A stretch of 36,013 nt of DNA from a virus: positions 1 to 36,013 of the IMG/VR virus record IMGVR_UViG_3300046003_003170; one strand, 5' to 3'. Below, in pieces: positions 13,260 to 21,433 of this stretch. The notes beneath the pieces are model-generated. The model was not told where the DNA came from and did not search any database. It saw nothing but the letters and a program-made list of their open reading frames with translations. The position numbers and the translations under genes are program-made. Each line of letters opens with the position of its first letter. Within the stretch, counting starts at the first letter, position 1.

Positions 13260-13351
13260 AAAAGCCAGTGAAGTTCACGCCCTGTAAGGGCTGCCCGAAT
13301 CCCGCAAAGTGCAAGGCCATGGGCAAGTGCATGATGAAGGCCGCGAAGTGA
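13256..13351 (+). CDS. 31-residue Cys- and Lys-rich peptide
   Basis: A very short gene whose ATG overlaps the previous stop (ATGA, 13256-13259) and whose stop overlaps the following GTG start (GTGA). The peptide has Cys at 10, 13, 19 and 25 (PCKGCPNPAKCKAMGKC), a spacing that could bind one zinc ion, and a Met/Lys-rich tail. No function is known to me. The tight junctions on both sides are the main evidence that it is translated. Confidence 0.6.
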   Translation: MKKPVKFTPCKGCPNPAKCKAMGKCMMKAAK

Positions 13352-13494
13352 AGGGCCTTTACGCAAACTTGAACGCCAAAAAGGAGCGCATCAAGGCGGG
13401 CTCCGGCGAGAAGATGCGCAAGCCAGGCGCCAAGGGTGCGCCCACGGCGGCCGCGTTCAAAGCATCAGCAAAGACGGCGAAGGACGGCAAATGA
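13348..13494 (+). CDS. 48-residue basic phage protein
   Basis: Starts at GTG 13348, overlapping the stop of the Cys-rich peptide. The product begins MKGLYANLNAKKERIKAGSG and continues MRKPGAKGAPTAAAFKASAK, a pattern that recurs in short conserved proteins between terminase and adaptor genes of podovirus-like phages. It is highly basic and probably disordered, so it may bind DNA or be packaged. Its stop overlaps the adaptor gene start (ATGA at 13491-13494). Confidence 0.7.
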   Translation: MKGLYANLNAKKERIKAGSGEKMRKPGAKGAPTAAAFKASAKTAKDGK

Positions 13495-14102
13495 CCATCA
13501 CAAACTTCGGCACGCTGAAGACGGCCATCGCGGACACTTTGAACAGACAGGATCTTACCTCGGTCATCCCGCAGTTTGTCTCGTTGGCCCAGGCGCAGTT
13601 CAACCGCAAGATCCGGTCATTCCGCCAGATCACGCGGGGCAGCCTGACGATCGACGCGCAGTTCGAAGCCCTGCCAACCGATTGGCTGGAAACAATCCGC
13701 ATCACGATGGACGCCAACCCGATCCGGGTGCTGACGCAGATCAGCATGGACGACCTGACGCGGTATCGCACGGCCATCGACAACACGACGGACGCGCCCG
13801 TTTACTTCGCCCACAACGGGACCGACATCGAGTTGTTCCCGACGCCGAGCACGTCCTACACGGGCGAAATCACCTACTACGCCAAGATCACGGCGCTGTC
13901 GGCGGACGCGGACACCAACTGGCTGCTCACCAATAACCCGGATGTTTATCTTTACGGATCGCTAATACATAGCGCCCCATACTTGCGCGAGGACCCTCGG
14001 CTCGCGGTGTGGGCCGGACTGCTGGCCCAAGCGATGGACGAAATCGAAAATGAAACCGCCGCGGCCCGGTTTGGCTCCCCGCTGCGTATGAGGATGCGTT
14101 AA
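13491..14102 (+). CDS. Head-tail adaptor-like protein
   Basis: A 203-residue protein typical of podovirus/SU10-like head-tail adaptors: a helical N-terminus (LKTAIADTLNRQDLTSVIPQFVSLAQAQFNRKIRSF), a beta-rich middle with TYYAKITALSADADTNWLL, and a C-terminal helix beginning NPDVYLYGSLIHSAPYLREDPRLAVW. In homologues this protein docks under the portal and joins it to the tail. It overlaps the previous gene by ATGA. An antisense HNH gene begins eight bases after its stop, separating it from the tail fibre gene. Confidence 0.8.
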   Translation: MTITNFGTLKTAIADTLNRQDLTSVIPQFVSLAQAQFNRKIRSFRQITRGSLTIDAQFEALPTDWLETIRITMDANPIRVLTQISMDDLTRYRTAIDNTTDAPVYFAHNGTDIELFPTPSTSYTGEITYYAKITALSADADTNWLLTNNPDVYLYGSLIHSAPYLREDPRLAVWAGLLAQAMDEIENETAAARFGSPLRMRMR

Positions 14103-14110
14103 AAATGGCG

Positions 14111-14650
14111 TTAGCCCCCATGATTTTCATGGAAAAAGAACTTAGCCTCTGCGCTCTTTCGAGCGGAGATGGCTTCGTCAATTGTTGCAAACCGTCCAAG
14201 GAAAATCAGCTTTCTGTCGACCCGTATGTCTGCGGACCATTTGTTTCTTTTGCCATGAAACCTGACACCAACTTGTCCCGAAGAGTTCCGTCGCGAAAGC
14301 CGCATGTTCTTGGCGTTTTCAGCTTTTGTAACGGATCTGAGGTTGGATATCCGATTGTCAGTTCTGACGCCATTAATGTGATCGATGTTGTCTGGGATAA
14401 CGCCGTGATGCACAATCCAAGCGATCCTATGCGCGGCGGTTCTATGCCCCATAATGACGGCGCTCTTGTACCCATTGCCGTTGATTGCGGTGAAGGCTTC
14501 CTTTCCGGGAAACTTGCCATTAAATATGCGGCAACGCATCTCCGCAGTTCTGATTTTGTCGTCGAACATGTCGGGAGTGGCGACGTTCCATGTGAATATC
14601 CCAGTATCGGGATCGTAGCTTACAAACTTCCTGATGCGATCAATGTCCAT
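14111..14650 (-). CDS. HNH endonuclease with AP2-like DNA-binding region, antisense in the late arm
   Basis: A 179-residue HNH enzyme on the minus strand amid rightward genes. The core is TAAHRIAWIVHHGVIPDNIDHINGVRTDNRISNLR (HNH_3 type), followed by NAKNMRLSRRNSSG and an AP2-like stretch (VGVRFHGKRNKWSADIRV...FLGRFATIDEAISARKSAEAK). Such genes are free-standing homing endonucleases in phages. ATG 14650 is chosen because AGGG lies six bases upstream and the family begins near MDIDRIRKFVSYDPDTG. Longer frames add unlike sequence. It fills the gap between adaptor and tail fibre and is probably mobile. A partial hairpin lies over its ribosome site (14658-14679). It would need its own leftward promoter, which I could not identify. 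Confidence 0.85.
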   Translation of the reverse strand: MDIDRIRKFVSYDPDTGIFTWNVATPDMFDDKIRTAEMRCRIFNGKFPGKEAFTAINGNGYKSAVIMGHRTAAHRIAWIVHHGVIPDNIDHINGVRTDNRISNLRSVTKAENAKNMRLSRRNSSGQVGVRFHGKRNKWSADIRVDRKLIFLGRFATIDEAISARKSAEAKFFFHENHGG

Positions 14651-14657
14651 TTCAACC

Positions 14658-14679
14658 CTCAAGTGGCAGACCATTTGAG
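14658..14679. promoter_or_regulatory. Inverted repeat between the antisense HNH and tail fibre starts
   Basis: CTCAAGTGG (14658-14666) and CCATTTGAG (14671-14679) surround a four-base loop. In rightward RNA all nine positions pair, with one G-U. In leftward RNA the same position is an A-C mismatch, leaving 5 and 3 pairs. The GAG of the HNH ribosome site lies in the outer part of the stem, so mild control of HNH translation is possible. Confidence 0.4.
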
Positions 14680-14708
14680 TGTACCACATATGCGGAAGGA
14701 AGCAAGAC

Positions 14709-15611
14709 ATGTGCGCTGACACCGTCACAACGACGTACTCCCTGGTGAAGCCAGAGGTTGGAGCCTCTGCTGATACATGGGGGGGCAAAATCAATACCAC
14801 GCTCGACAGCCTTGACGATCTGCTCGACGGCACGACCGCGATCAAACCGAACCTGTCGGAAGGTTTGTGGAAGGTCGGCGGGGTGGCGGTGACGGCTACG
14901 GCGTCCCAGATAAACGGCGTTGTTCAGTTGCCCGGCCGCAATTTGATAATGAACGGCCAAGGCCGCATTAACCAGCGCGCCTATGTTTCTGGGACTGCGA
15001 CGGTTGCTGCAAATCAATACACATTGGACCGCTGGCGCGTCGTAACGTCAGGGCAGAACCTGTCATGGACCGGTAACGCCGCGCGCAACATCATGACCGC
15101 ACCTGCAGGTGGTGCTGAGCAGGTTATTGAGGGGCTGAACATAGTCGGCGGGACTTACACCATCAATTGGACCGGCACAGCGACCTGCACGGTTGCAGGC
15201 ACGGCACGGACCAAGGGTGAGGCTTTCACACTAACGGCGGCGACAAACGCGACGGTTCGTCTCACCGGCGGAACGTTTACGGATGTGCAGATTGAGGCGG
15301 GTTCAATCCCGACCGCGTACAGCTGGACGCCATACAGCGAAGAACTGGCGCTGTGCGAGCGATACTATGAGATTGGTGCCGCAGGATTGTTCGGCCACGC
15401 CACTCTAGGCGTTGCAAATGGCTATCAACTTTCTTTCAAGACAAGTAAGCGGGCGGTGCCGACGTTGAGTTATAGTGTTGGCACTAGTACTAACGTTAAC
15501 GTTTTTGATATCCGATCGGCCACGATTGACGGCGCGCTTTGGTATTCGGAGCCAGCCGCCACCGGCGGATATATTTGGCGCGGTTCGTGGACAGCGAGTG
15601 CGGAGTTGTAA
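14709..15611 (+). CDS. Tail fibre / receptor-binding protein
   Basis: A 300-residue fibre. The N-terminus ([35 protein letters not shown]) is the repeat-like module found in many phage tail fibre and collar proteins. A globular part follows, beginning [15 protein letters not shown] and including TLDRWRVV, with a jelly-roll-like C-terminus containing [14 protein letters not shown], common in carbohydrate-binding tips. ATG 14709 has AGGAA seven bases upstream and is preferred over 14679. It probably recognises host surface glycans. A second fibre system lies at 31120-33328, so the phage appears to carry two different receptor-binding proteins. Confidence 0.85.
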   Translation: MCADTVTTTYSLVKPEVGASADTWGGKINTTLDSLDDLLDGTTAIKPNLSEGLWKVGGVAVTATASQINGVVQLPGRNLIMNGQGRINQRAYVSGTATVAANQYTLDRWRVVTSGQNLSWTGNAARNIMTAPAGGAEQVIEGLNIVGGTYTINWTGTATCTVAGTARTKGEAFTLTAATNATVRLTGGTFTDVQIEAGSIPTAYSWTPYSEELALCERYYEIGAAGLFGHATLGVANGYQLSFKTSKRAVPTLSYSVGTSTNVNVFDIRSATIDGALWYSEPAATGGYIWRGSWTASAEL

Positions 15612-15661
15612 TCATGAATACTGACCTCACCGTTTCCACCACACACGCAGCGTCATAACAA

Positions 15662-15955
15662 ATGGCTGAAGAACCTCGATTCGAGCGCATGGAAAAGCAA
15701 ATCGACAAGCTTGGCGACAAGATTGACGACTTGACCAAGGTTGTCACCGTCATGGCTCGCATCGAGGAGCGCATGATTACCCTGTTCAAGCGCATGGAGA
15801 CATACGAGTCCCGGCACGACACGTTAGACGGCCGTCTAACAAGCGTCGAGCAAAACACCACGCAGCGGGGCGTGGTTGATCGGGTGCTGGAAAAGGGCTT
15901 TTGGCTGGTGCTCGGCGCCGGGATGGCTTTCCTCGTCAAGGTATTCGGAGAGTGA
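15662..15955 (+). CDS. Coiled-coil protein with C-terminal membrane segment
   Basis: A 97-residue protein with a long charged coiled coil (residues about 5-75, ERMEKQIDKLGDKIDDLTKVV...) and a C-terminal membrane helix (FWLVLGAGMAFLVKVF). Proteins with this layout sit in the lysis region of many phages and may act with holin or spanin, or anchor to the inner membrane. It lies 50 bases after the tail fibre gene, and nothing convincing fills that gap. The ribosome site is weak. The amidase gene follows directly. Confidence 0.7.
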   Translation: MAEEPRFERMEKQIDKLGDKIDDLTKVVTVMARIEERMITLFKRMETYESRHDTLDGRLTSVEQNTTQRGVVDRVLEKGFWLVLGAGMAFLVKVFGE

Positions 15956-15956
15956 T

Positions 15957-16451
15957 ATGCGCTCGCTGAATGAGATCATCGTCCACTGCACGGCTACCAG
16001 GCCCGACTGGTGGTCAACGCGCACGACCGCCCAGAAGGTGGCCGAGGTCAAGCGTTGGCATGTTCAGGATCGAGGCTGGTCGGACATCGGGTATCACTTC
16101 CTGATCGACCGCGACGGCACAGTTGTAGCCGGCAGGCCCCTGCAGACGGTCGGGGCCCACACGCAGGGGCACAACACCGGAACGATCGGCATCAGCCTGT
16201 TCGGCGGCCACGGGTCCGCCTCAACGGATGCCTTCGCCGAGCACTTCACGCCGCAGCAGGACAAGGCGCTGCGGGATCTGATCGCGCACCTGAAAACCAA
16301 CTACCCGACAATCACCAAGGTCAGCGGCCACAATGAGTATGCAAAAAAAGCCTGCCCCGGGTTCAATGTGCCGAAGTGGTACGGGGTCCAGTCAACCAGC
16401 CCGTCGCGCATGTCGCGCTTGGCTGCATTCCTCAAAGGAGAACCAAAATGA
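15957..16451 (+). CDS. Endolysin: N-acetylmuramoyl-L-alanine amidase (Amidase_2/PGRP type)
   Basis: A 164-residue amidase very like T7 lysozyme in size and motifs. It cuts the bond between muramic acid and the peptide stem. The zinc ligands are visible as His10 (IIVHCTATRP), His125 (SGHNEY) and Cys133 (KKACPGF). Between them are RGWSDIGYHFLIDRDGTVVAGRP and HNTGTIGISLFGG, all standard for the family. There is no signal peptide, so export depends on the holin. The start at 15957 has GGAGAG upstream. Its stop overlaps the holin start (ATGA at 16448-16451). Confidence 0.93.
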   Translation: MRSLNEIIVHCTATRPDWWSTRTTAQKVAEVKRWHVQDRGWSDIGYHFLIDRDGTVVAGRPLQTVGAHTQGHNTGTIGISLFGGHGSASTDAFAEHFTPQQDKALRDLIAHLKTNYPTITKVSGHNEYAKKACPGFNVPKWYGVQSTSPSRMSRLAAFLKGEPK

Positions 16452-16615
16452 CGCATGAACAGTTCGGCGGCATTGTCCGCGCGCTGGTGGCCGCTGCAGG
16501 GGGCTACTTTGTTGGCCAGGGCCTCATTGACGCCCAGACCATGATGACCGTGGGCGGGGCTGTTACGACGCTCGCAGTGGCCGTCTGGTCGATCTATTCG
16601 AAGAAGAAGGTATGA
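16448..16615 (+). CDS. Holin-like small membrane protein
   Basis: A 55-residue protein with two hydrophobic segments (GIVRALVAAAGGYFVGQGLI and MMTVGGAVTTLAVAVWSIY) and a basic C-terminus (SKKKV), the layout of short two-TM holins. It lies directly after the amidase with GGAG before the start. Holins form the membrane lesion that releases the amidase. The overlap ATGA with the next gene continues the lysis operon. Confidence 0.82.
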   Translation: MTHEQFGGIVRALVAAAGGYFVGQGLIDAQTMMTVGGAVTTLAVAVWSIYSKKKV

Positions 16616-16818
16616 TCGCACTGCTGACCATCACGGTTGTCCTGATCGTGATGGTCGTCCTGTTTGCTTTGGCCATCGGTCGGAGATCTGGTGGAGACGC
16701 CAAGGAAACACTCACGGCAGCGCGCAAGGCGGAGGAAATCGAGAATGAAGTTCAGGCTCTCCCTTCTGATGCTCTGCGCGCTCGCGCTCGGACCTGGGTG
16801 CGCAAGCCCAAGGGGTGA
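16612..16818 (+). CDS. Single-TM protein, candidate inner-membrane spanin
   Basis: A 68-residue protein with an N-terminal membrane helix (LLTITVVLIVMVVLFALAIG) and a charged helical tail (KETLTAARKAEEIENEVQAL). It follows the holin. Its 3' part contains, in another frame, the start of a predicted lipoprotein gene (16745). This Rz/Rz1-like overlap suggests the inner-membrane subunit of a spanin pair. It is short for an i-spanin, so the role is tentative. Confidence 0.6.
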   Translation: MIALLTITVVLIVMVVLFALAIGRRSGGDAKETLTAARKAEEIENEVQALPSDALRARARTWVRKPKG

Positions 16819-16945
16819 CTTCTGCGACGTGTCCACCGCGATGTACTTTGGCGGGGATGATGTGGTAGACTGGCTTTCAGCAAATGATGAACCGCTCCTG
16901 CGCAGCATCGTCACCCACAACAGTCTGGTAGAAACATGCCGCTGA
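16745..16945 (+). CDS. Small lipoprotein, candidate outer-membrane spanin
   Basis: A 66-residue protein with a basic, hydrophobic signal (MKFRLSLLMLCALALGPGC) and a likely lipidated Cys19. The lipobox LGPGC is not canonical because Gly replaces the usual Leu at -3. The mature part is about 48 residues (FCDVSTAMYF...VVDWLSANDEPLLRSIVTHN). It starts inside the previous gene in a different frame, with GGAGG eight to nine bases upstream, and overlaps the next gene by ten bases. The layout suggests an Rz1-like o-spanin, although it is not proline-rich like Rz1. Confidence 0.6.
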   Translation: MKFRLSLLMLCALALGPGCASPRGDFCDVSTAMYFGGDDVVDWLSANDEPLLRSIVTHNSLVETCR

Positions 16946-18411
16946 TTCCGCTCCAAGTTCCGCCAGGCGTTTACCGCAACGGCACCGACCTGCAGAGCGC
17001 CGGCCGCTGGCGTGATGCTTCCTTGGTGCGCTGGACGGAAGGCACCATGCGCCCGGTCGGCGGGTGGCTGACGCGTGCCACCGTGACGGACCAACCGCTG
17101 CGTGGGGCTCTGGCATGGCGCGACCTTGGCGGGGATCGGTGGTTTGCCTCGGGCAGTCACTTGGGGCTGTTCGTGGGCTTGGCCAGCAATACGATAACGA
17201 ACATCACGCCGGGGTCTTTTGTCGGCGGCACCAAGGACGCGGCGGTCAACATCGGGTATGGCGGCGGGTTTTATGGCACGGCCGCCTACGGCATCACGCG
17301 ACCGGACACGGGAAACTACAGCCTCGTATCGACGTGGTCGCTGGACACCTGGGGCGAATACCTCGTCGCGTGCAACGCATACGACGGCCGCCTGCTGGAA
17401 TGGCAGCTAAACGTGGCCAACGATGCCGTGGCGATCACCAACGCTCCCACGGGCTGCGACGGGCTGATGGTGACGGAGGAGCGTTTCCTGTTCGCCTTCG
17501 GCCCGGGCGGTAACTTCCGGCGCGTGCAATGGTCTGACCGCGAGGACAACACGACGTGGGCCCCGCTGGCCACGAACGAGGCGGGCGACATCGAGTTGCA
17601 GACTTCCGGGCAGATCATGCTCGGCATTCGCACACGCGGGCAGGCCCTGATCCTGACCGACCAAGACGCACACACGGCCACCTACCAGGGGCCGCCGTTC
17701 GTCTACGGGTTTGAGCGCGTGGGATCATCCTGCGGCGCTGTATCCCGCCTGTGTGCGGCCGCGGTTGACAATGGCGTGTTCTGGATGGGCCCGGGTGGCT
17801 TCCACACATACTCCGGCAGCGCGGTTCAAGATGTAACGTGCGATGTGGCTGATTACGTCTTCGGCGACATCAACCTGACGCAAATTTCGAAAGTAGCGGC
17901 CGTGGCCAACGCGCGCTTCAACGAGATTTGGTGGTTCTACCCGTCGAGTGGCAGCATCGAAAACGATCGATACGTCACCTACAACTATCAGGAGCAGCAT
18001 TGGAGCACGGGCATGATGGCCCGAACCAGCGGCGTTGACGTTGGCATTTTCTCCACGCCGATCTGGATGACGCCTGCAGGATTGGCCGTGAACCATGAAA
18101 TCGGAAACCAGACGGGCGGGGCCGAGGTCTACGCCGAAAGCGGGCCCGTCCAGATAGCAACGGGCGATAACGTCATGAGCGCGCTGATGCTGATCCCGGA
18201 CGAAAAAACGCAAGGCCAAGTCACGACGACCTTCCGCACCCGATTCCATCCGAATGACACAGAACGGACCTACGGGCCGTATTCAATGGCCAACCCAACG
18301 GACCTGCGCTTCACGGGTCGGCAAGTGTCGATGCGTGTCATTGGCGCACAGAACACCGACTGGCGTTGGGGCGTGCCGCGCGTTGACGTGCGACCGGGCG
18401 GCCTGCGGTGA
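16936..18411 (+). CDS. Tail hub / nozzle-like structural protein
   Basis: A 491-residue protein rich in beta-strands, Gly, Trp and Tyr, with recurring short strands that look like a propeller. It begins MPLIPLQVPPGVYRNGTDLQSAGRW and includes TWGEYLVACNAYDGRLLEW and FRRVQWSDREDNTTW. This start and pattern match podoviral proteins of the P22 gp10 stabilisation/T7 gp12 nozzle type. It would form part of the short tail through which DNA passes. It overlaps the lipoprotein gene by ten bases and the next gene by GTGA. Confidence 0.72.
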   Translation: MPLIPLQVPPGVYRNGTDLQSAGRWRDASLVRWTEGTMRPVGGWLTRATVTDQPLRGALAWRDLGGDRWFASGSHLGLFVGLASNTITNITPGSFVGGTKDAAVNIGYGGGFYGTAAYGITRPDTGNYSLVSTWSLDTWGEYLVACNAYDGRLLEWQLNVANDAVAITNAPTGCDGLMVTEERFLFAFGPGGNFRRVQWSDREDNTTWAPLATNEAGDIELQTSGQIMLGIRTRGQALILTDQDAHTATYQGPPFVYGFERVGSSCGAVSRLCAAAVDNGVFWMGPGGFHTYSGSAVQDVTCDVADYVFGDINLTQISKVAAVANARFNEIWWFYPSSGSIENDRYVTYNYQEQHWSTGMMARTSGVDVGIFSTPIWMTPAGLAVNHEIGNQTGGAEVYAESGPVQIATGDNVMSALMLIPDEKTQGQVTTTFRTRFHPNDTERTYGPYSMANPTDLRFTGRQVSMRVIGAQNTDWRWGVPRVDVRPGGLR

Positions 18412-19061
18412 GGTTTGGTATCCCACCAGTAGGTGCCGACTACAGCACCTGGGCAAACGATTTGCGCCGCTGGCTGGCACGGACGTGGGACAACCTGACG
18501 TTCAAGGACGCGGACGCCTCGGCCACGCAGGACGGCACGCTGCTGTGGGATCCGTCTGGCGGCTACCCGGTTATCTCCAAGGATGGCGTGTGGCGGCAGA
18601 TCGTGCTGGCTGATGGGTACGCTATTTTCAGCCAAGACGTTGATATAACGGCGGCGGCTGCCGACACGGCTTACAAAGTGGCGCTTGACAACATTGCGTC
18701 TCAGGGCATCACGCTGACCGGATCTCCGCTGACGGAAATTACCTTTGTCGAGGGCGGGCTGTATGAACTGGCCTTCGCCGCGCAGATCGCCAGCACGTCG
18801 GCGTCTCAGGTTGATTTCCGGTTCTGGCCCCGCATTGGCGGCGCGGACGTTACGGGCAGCACTATTGTTGCCAGCTTGCACAACAACGGGGCTACCTTCG
18901 TGGTATCCCGCACGGCGATCTTTACCGTAGCGGCAGGTGCCGTGTTGAACATCATGTGGGCCGTGAGCAGCACCAGCGGGCGGCTGAAGGCGCACGCAGC
19001 CACGGCCTACGCCCCCGTAGCCCCGTCGATCACGCTGAACATCACGCGGGTGCAGGGATGA
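18408..19061 (+). CDS. Structural protein with C-terminal jelly-roll (C1q/TNF-like) domain
   Basis: A 217-residue protein. Residues 1-80 are a conserved tail-type segment (FGIPPVGADYSTWANDLRRWL). Residues about 90-217 look like a beta-sandwich of the C1q/TNF type (GGLYELAFAAQIAST, VDFRFWPRIGGADV, FVVSRTAIFTVAAGAVL). Such domains trimerise and are common in phage appendages. The start is GTG overlapping the previous stop (GTGA at 18408-18411). It probably decorates the tail or contacts the host. Its partner is unknown. Confidence 0.68.
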   Translation: MRFGIPPVGADYSTWANDLRRWLARTWDNLTFKDADASATQDGTLLWDPSGGYPVISKDGVWRQIVLADGYAIFSQDVDITAAAADTAYKVALDNIASQGITLTGSPLTEITFVEGGLYELAFAAQIASTSASQVDFRFWPRIGGADVTGSTIVASLHNNGATFVVSRTAIFTVAAGAVLNIMWAVSSTSGRLKAHAATAYAPVAPSITLNITRVQG

Positions 19062-19414
19062 CCGAACTGGAGCGCTGCCGCCCGTGGATCGAGGCCGCGC
19101 TGGAATATAGCGGCGGCACGCATACCTTTGACGATGTGGTGGACGGCATAACCTCGGGGCGCATGCAGTTGTGGCCTGCGCCAAGGGGGTGTGCTGTGAC
19201 CGAAATTGTGTTACACCCTAGAAAGAAAGTGCTGCATGTGTTCTTGGCTGGTGGCGACATGGACCAGATACTAGACATGATCGACAGCGCAGCAGCGTGG
19301 GGCCGGACGCAGGATTGCACGGCACTGACGCTTGCGGGCAGACTCGGCTGGCAACGTGTATTGGACAAGCACGGGTTCACGCCAGTCTTGGTCACGATGG
19401 AAAGGAATATCTGA
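19058..19414 (+). CDS. GNAT-like internal virion protein
   Basis: A 118-residue protein whose pattern matches the small GNAT-like virion proteins of podoviruses (T7 gp13-like): TFDDVVDGITSGRMQLWPAPRGCAVTEIVLHPRKKVLHVFLAGGD followed by LTLAGRLGWQRVLDKHGF. The GNAT fold is suggested by the final RxGW...L..HGF part. The acetyl-CoA loop is poor, so it may be structural rather than catalytic. It overlaps the previous and next genes (ATGA and TGATG). Confidence 0.65.
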   Translation: MTELERCRPWIEAALEYSGGTHTFDDVVDGITSGRMQLWPAPRGCAVTEIVLHPRKKVLHVFLAGGDMDQILDMIDSAAAWGRTQDCTALTLAGRLGWQRVLDKHGFTPVLVTMERNI

Positions 19415-20160
19415 TGGCTGGCGGCGGCAGCGAAACCCAAACTACATCTGTTGAGATCCCTCAGTGGCTGCAAGAAGCGGCGCAACGGAACCTTTCCCGC
19501 GCAGATCAGGTATCTCAGATCGGATACACCCCGTATTATGGCCCTGACGTTGCGGCTATGACCCCGATGCAGATTGCCGCAATGCAGAATACCGGTGCCG
19601 CCGCGTCTGCGTTCGGGCTTCCCACTGTGGCCGATCCGATGGCCGGAATGCCGACGCCGCAGACTTTTGCGGGTGGCGTGCAGGGCTATTCGTCCGCGCC
19701 GCTGTTTCAGCAGAGCCTGGAAGCACTGCGGGTCAACGCGCCCGGTCAGTATGCCGCCATTCAATCCTTGTTCGTGGACCCGCGCACCGGGGCTGCCCCG
19801 TTTGGCATCACCAGCATGCCGATGGGCGGCATGGCACCGCAGTCTTACGGTCAGCCCATGCGAGAGGGCCCGCCCCAGGGGTCTGGCGCGTCGCGCAACT
19901 ACGGCAGCACCGCGGCAGACAGGATCGCGCAGGGCTTGGGCGGCAGCACGGCAGCATCACGCATTGCATCCAGCAACTTGGCATCGCGCTTGCCGGGTGG
20001 CGTCAACACGCGCAATCCAACCAGCGCGGTCAATCAGGCTGCAGCAAGGCTTACGTCCAAGCCGCAGAAGGCGCCCACATCCGCGAGCAGGCCGGCGGCA
20101 AAATCGACCAGCACATCAAAATCGGTTTCTGACAGCCGCAGCAAGGCGGGGAAAAAATAA
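19414..20160 (+). CDS. Internal virion protein, Ser/Ala/Gly-rich
   Basis: A 248-residue protein that starts MAGGGSETQTTSVEIPQWLQ, then a Met/Ala/Pro-rich middle and a basic Ser/Lys-rich tail (SKSVSDSRSKAGKK). It belongs to the block of ejection-type proteins before the portal. Low-complexity composition and position support an internal virion role. No enzymatic motif is visible. It starts in a TGATG junction and ends in TAATG. Confidence 0.65.
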   Translation: MAGGGSETQTTSVEIPQWLQEAAQRNLSRADQVSQIGYTPYYGPDVAAMTPMQIAAMQNTGAAASAFGLPTVADPMAGMPTPQTFAGGVQGYSSAPLFQQSLEALRVNAPGQYAAIQSLFVDPRTGAAPFGITSMPMGGMAPQSYGQPMREGPPQGSGASRNYGSTAADRIAQGLGGSTAASRIASSNLASRLPGGVNTRNPTSAVNQAAARLTSKPQKAPTSASRPAAKSTSTSKSVSDSRSKAGKK

Positions 20161-20801
20161 TGGCAGGCGCAGCACAGCCACAGCAAGTCCAGCAGCCCAT
20201 GGGCGCGGGCCAGCAAAACATCTACCAGCAGGCCGCCGGGCAGTACGGCCAAGCCGTCGCTGGCCCGAACATCGCTCAATTCATGAACCCGTACACAAGC
20301 GAAGTGATCGGGCGCACGGGCATGGACATGGCCCGGCAGGCTCAGATGGCCCAGAACACGCTGGGCGCTGAGGCAACGCGCGCCGGTGCTTTCGGCGGAT
20401 CTCGGCAGGGCGTGGCGCAGGGCACGATGCTTGGCGACTACGGGCGCGCCTTTGGCGACATTGCGGCGCAGCAGCGGCAGCAGGGTTTCAACACCGCCCT
20501 GAGCGCGGCCCAAAACCAACAAGGCATCCAGTCTAACCTGGCAGGTCAGGGCTTTAACTTCGGCCAGTCTATCGGTGCAACGCAGGCGCAAGAGGGCCAG
20601 CGCCAGCAGGCCATGAACCAAGCCCTGATTGACGCGGCCAAGGGCCAGTTCAGCGGGTTTACCGGCGCGCCGCAGGATGCTCTCAGCACATATCTGGCAG
20701 CCTTGGGCGGGTCGCAGACTGGTCAGCAAACGCAGACGCAGACATCGACGCAGAAGCCTGGGCTGCTGCAATATCTGTCGCTTGGGCTTGGGTTGCTCTG
20801 A
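20160..20801 (+). CDS. Gln-rich internal virion / ejection protein
   Basis: A 213-residue protein with very high Gln, Ala and Gly content ([17 protein letters not shown]). A helical core includes [27 protein letters not shown]. It ends with a hydrophobic segment ([13 protein letters not shown]). This resembles podoviral internal virion or DNA-transfer proteins that leave the capsid with the DNA and interact with host membranes. It lies between two other ejection-type genes and is coupled to both. Confidence 0.65.
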   Translation: MAGAAQPQQVQQPMGAGQQNIYQQAAGQYGQAVAGPNIAQFMNPYTSEVIGRTGMDMARQAQMAQNTLGAEATRAGAFGGSRQGVAQGTMLGDYGRAFGDIAAQQRQQGFNTALSAAQNQQGIQSNLAGQGFNFGQSIGATQAQEGQRQQAMNQALIDAAKGQFSGFTGAPQDALSTYLAALGGSQTGQQTQTQTSTQKPGLLQYLSLGLGLL

Positions 20802-21433
20802 TGGATACCCGCGAATATGCCATTCAGCAGGCGCAGCGATACGGTATCCCGACGGATATCTTCCTGCGAATGATTGGGGCGGAAAGTTCGTGGAACCAAG
20901 GCGCAGTGTCGCCAAAAGGGGCAACCGGCCTCGGCCAGCTTATGCCCGGAACAGCCGCCGAACTGGGCGTTGATCCGACCGATCCCTACCAGAACATCGA
21001 GGGTTCGGCGCGCTATCTGGCGCAGCAATACGGCGATTTCGGGACGTGGCCGCTGGCCTTGGCCGCATACAACGCAGGCCCCGGCGCTGTCCGCAAATAC
21101 GGCGGCATCCCGCCCTTTGCGGAAACGCAGGCATATGTGCCGAAAATCCTTGGCAGCGGAGCGCCCCCGCAGCCGACTGCAAGCACCCCGTTTGGCCCTG
21201 GCACGCCCATGGCGCCCATGGCGACCACGGGTCAGTTTATGCCGATGCAACCCACAGACCCGTTCGAGGGCATGGGCCTGCTGTCGCGCCTTGCCGCCAG
21301 CCGCGGTATCGCGCAGGAAGCCGGTGGCGCGCCGCTGGCGAACCTTCTTAACATCATCACGCAAAAGAAAGACCCTCAGCTTGCCGATCTGGCAAAGCAG
21401 CGCGGCGGGTTTTTCGGTCTTTTGGGGGCGTAA
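20801..21433 (+). CDS. Virion-associated lytic transglycosylase (SLT domain)
   Basis: A 210-residue protein. The first 110 residues form an SLT-type lytic transglycosylase: catalytic Glu28 in [59 protein letters not shown]. The remainder is Pro/Met-rich and ends with a helical segment and FFGLLGA. Such proteins open a local hole in peptidoglycan during DNA injection, unlike the amidase, which acts at lysis. It starts in a TGATG junction. Confidence 0.9.
   Translation: MDTREYAIQQAQRYGIPTDIFLRMIGAESSWNQGAVSPKGATGLGQLMPGTAAELGVDPTDPYQNIEGSARYLAQQYGDFGTWPLALAAYNAGPGAVRKYGGIPPFAETQAYVPKILGSGAPPQPTASTPFGPGTPMAPMATTGQFMPMQPTDPFEGMGLLSRLAASRGIAQEAGGAPLANLLNIITQKKDPQLADLAKQRGGFFGLLGA

Noticed and set aside
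14679-14708. Upstream start for the tail fibre
   Set aside because: AGGAA is seven bases before ATG 14709, and the fibre module begins there. The upstream ATG has no ribosome site.
15612-15661. 14-residue ORF between tail fibre and coiled-coil gene
   Set aside because: No ribosome site and no coupling with neighbours; too short to support.
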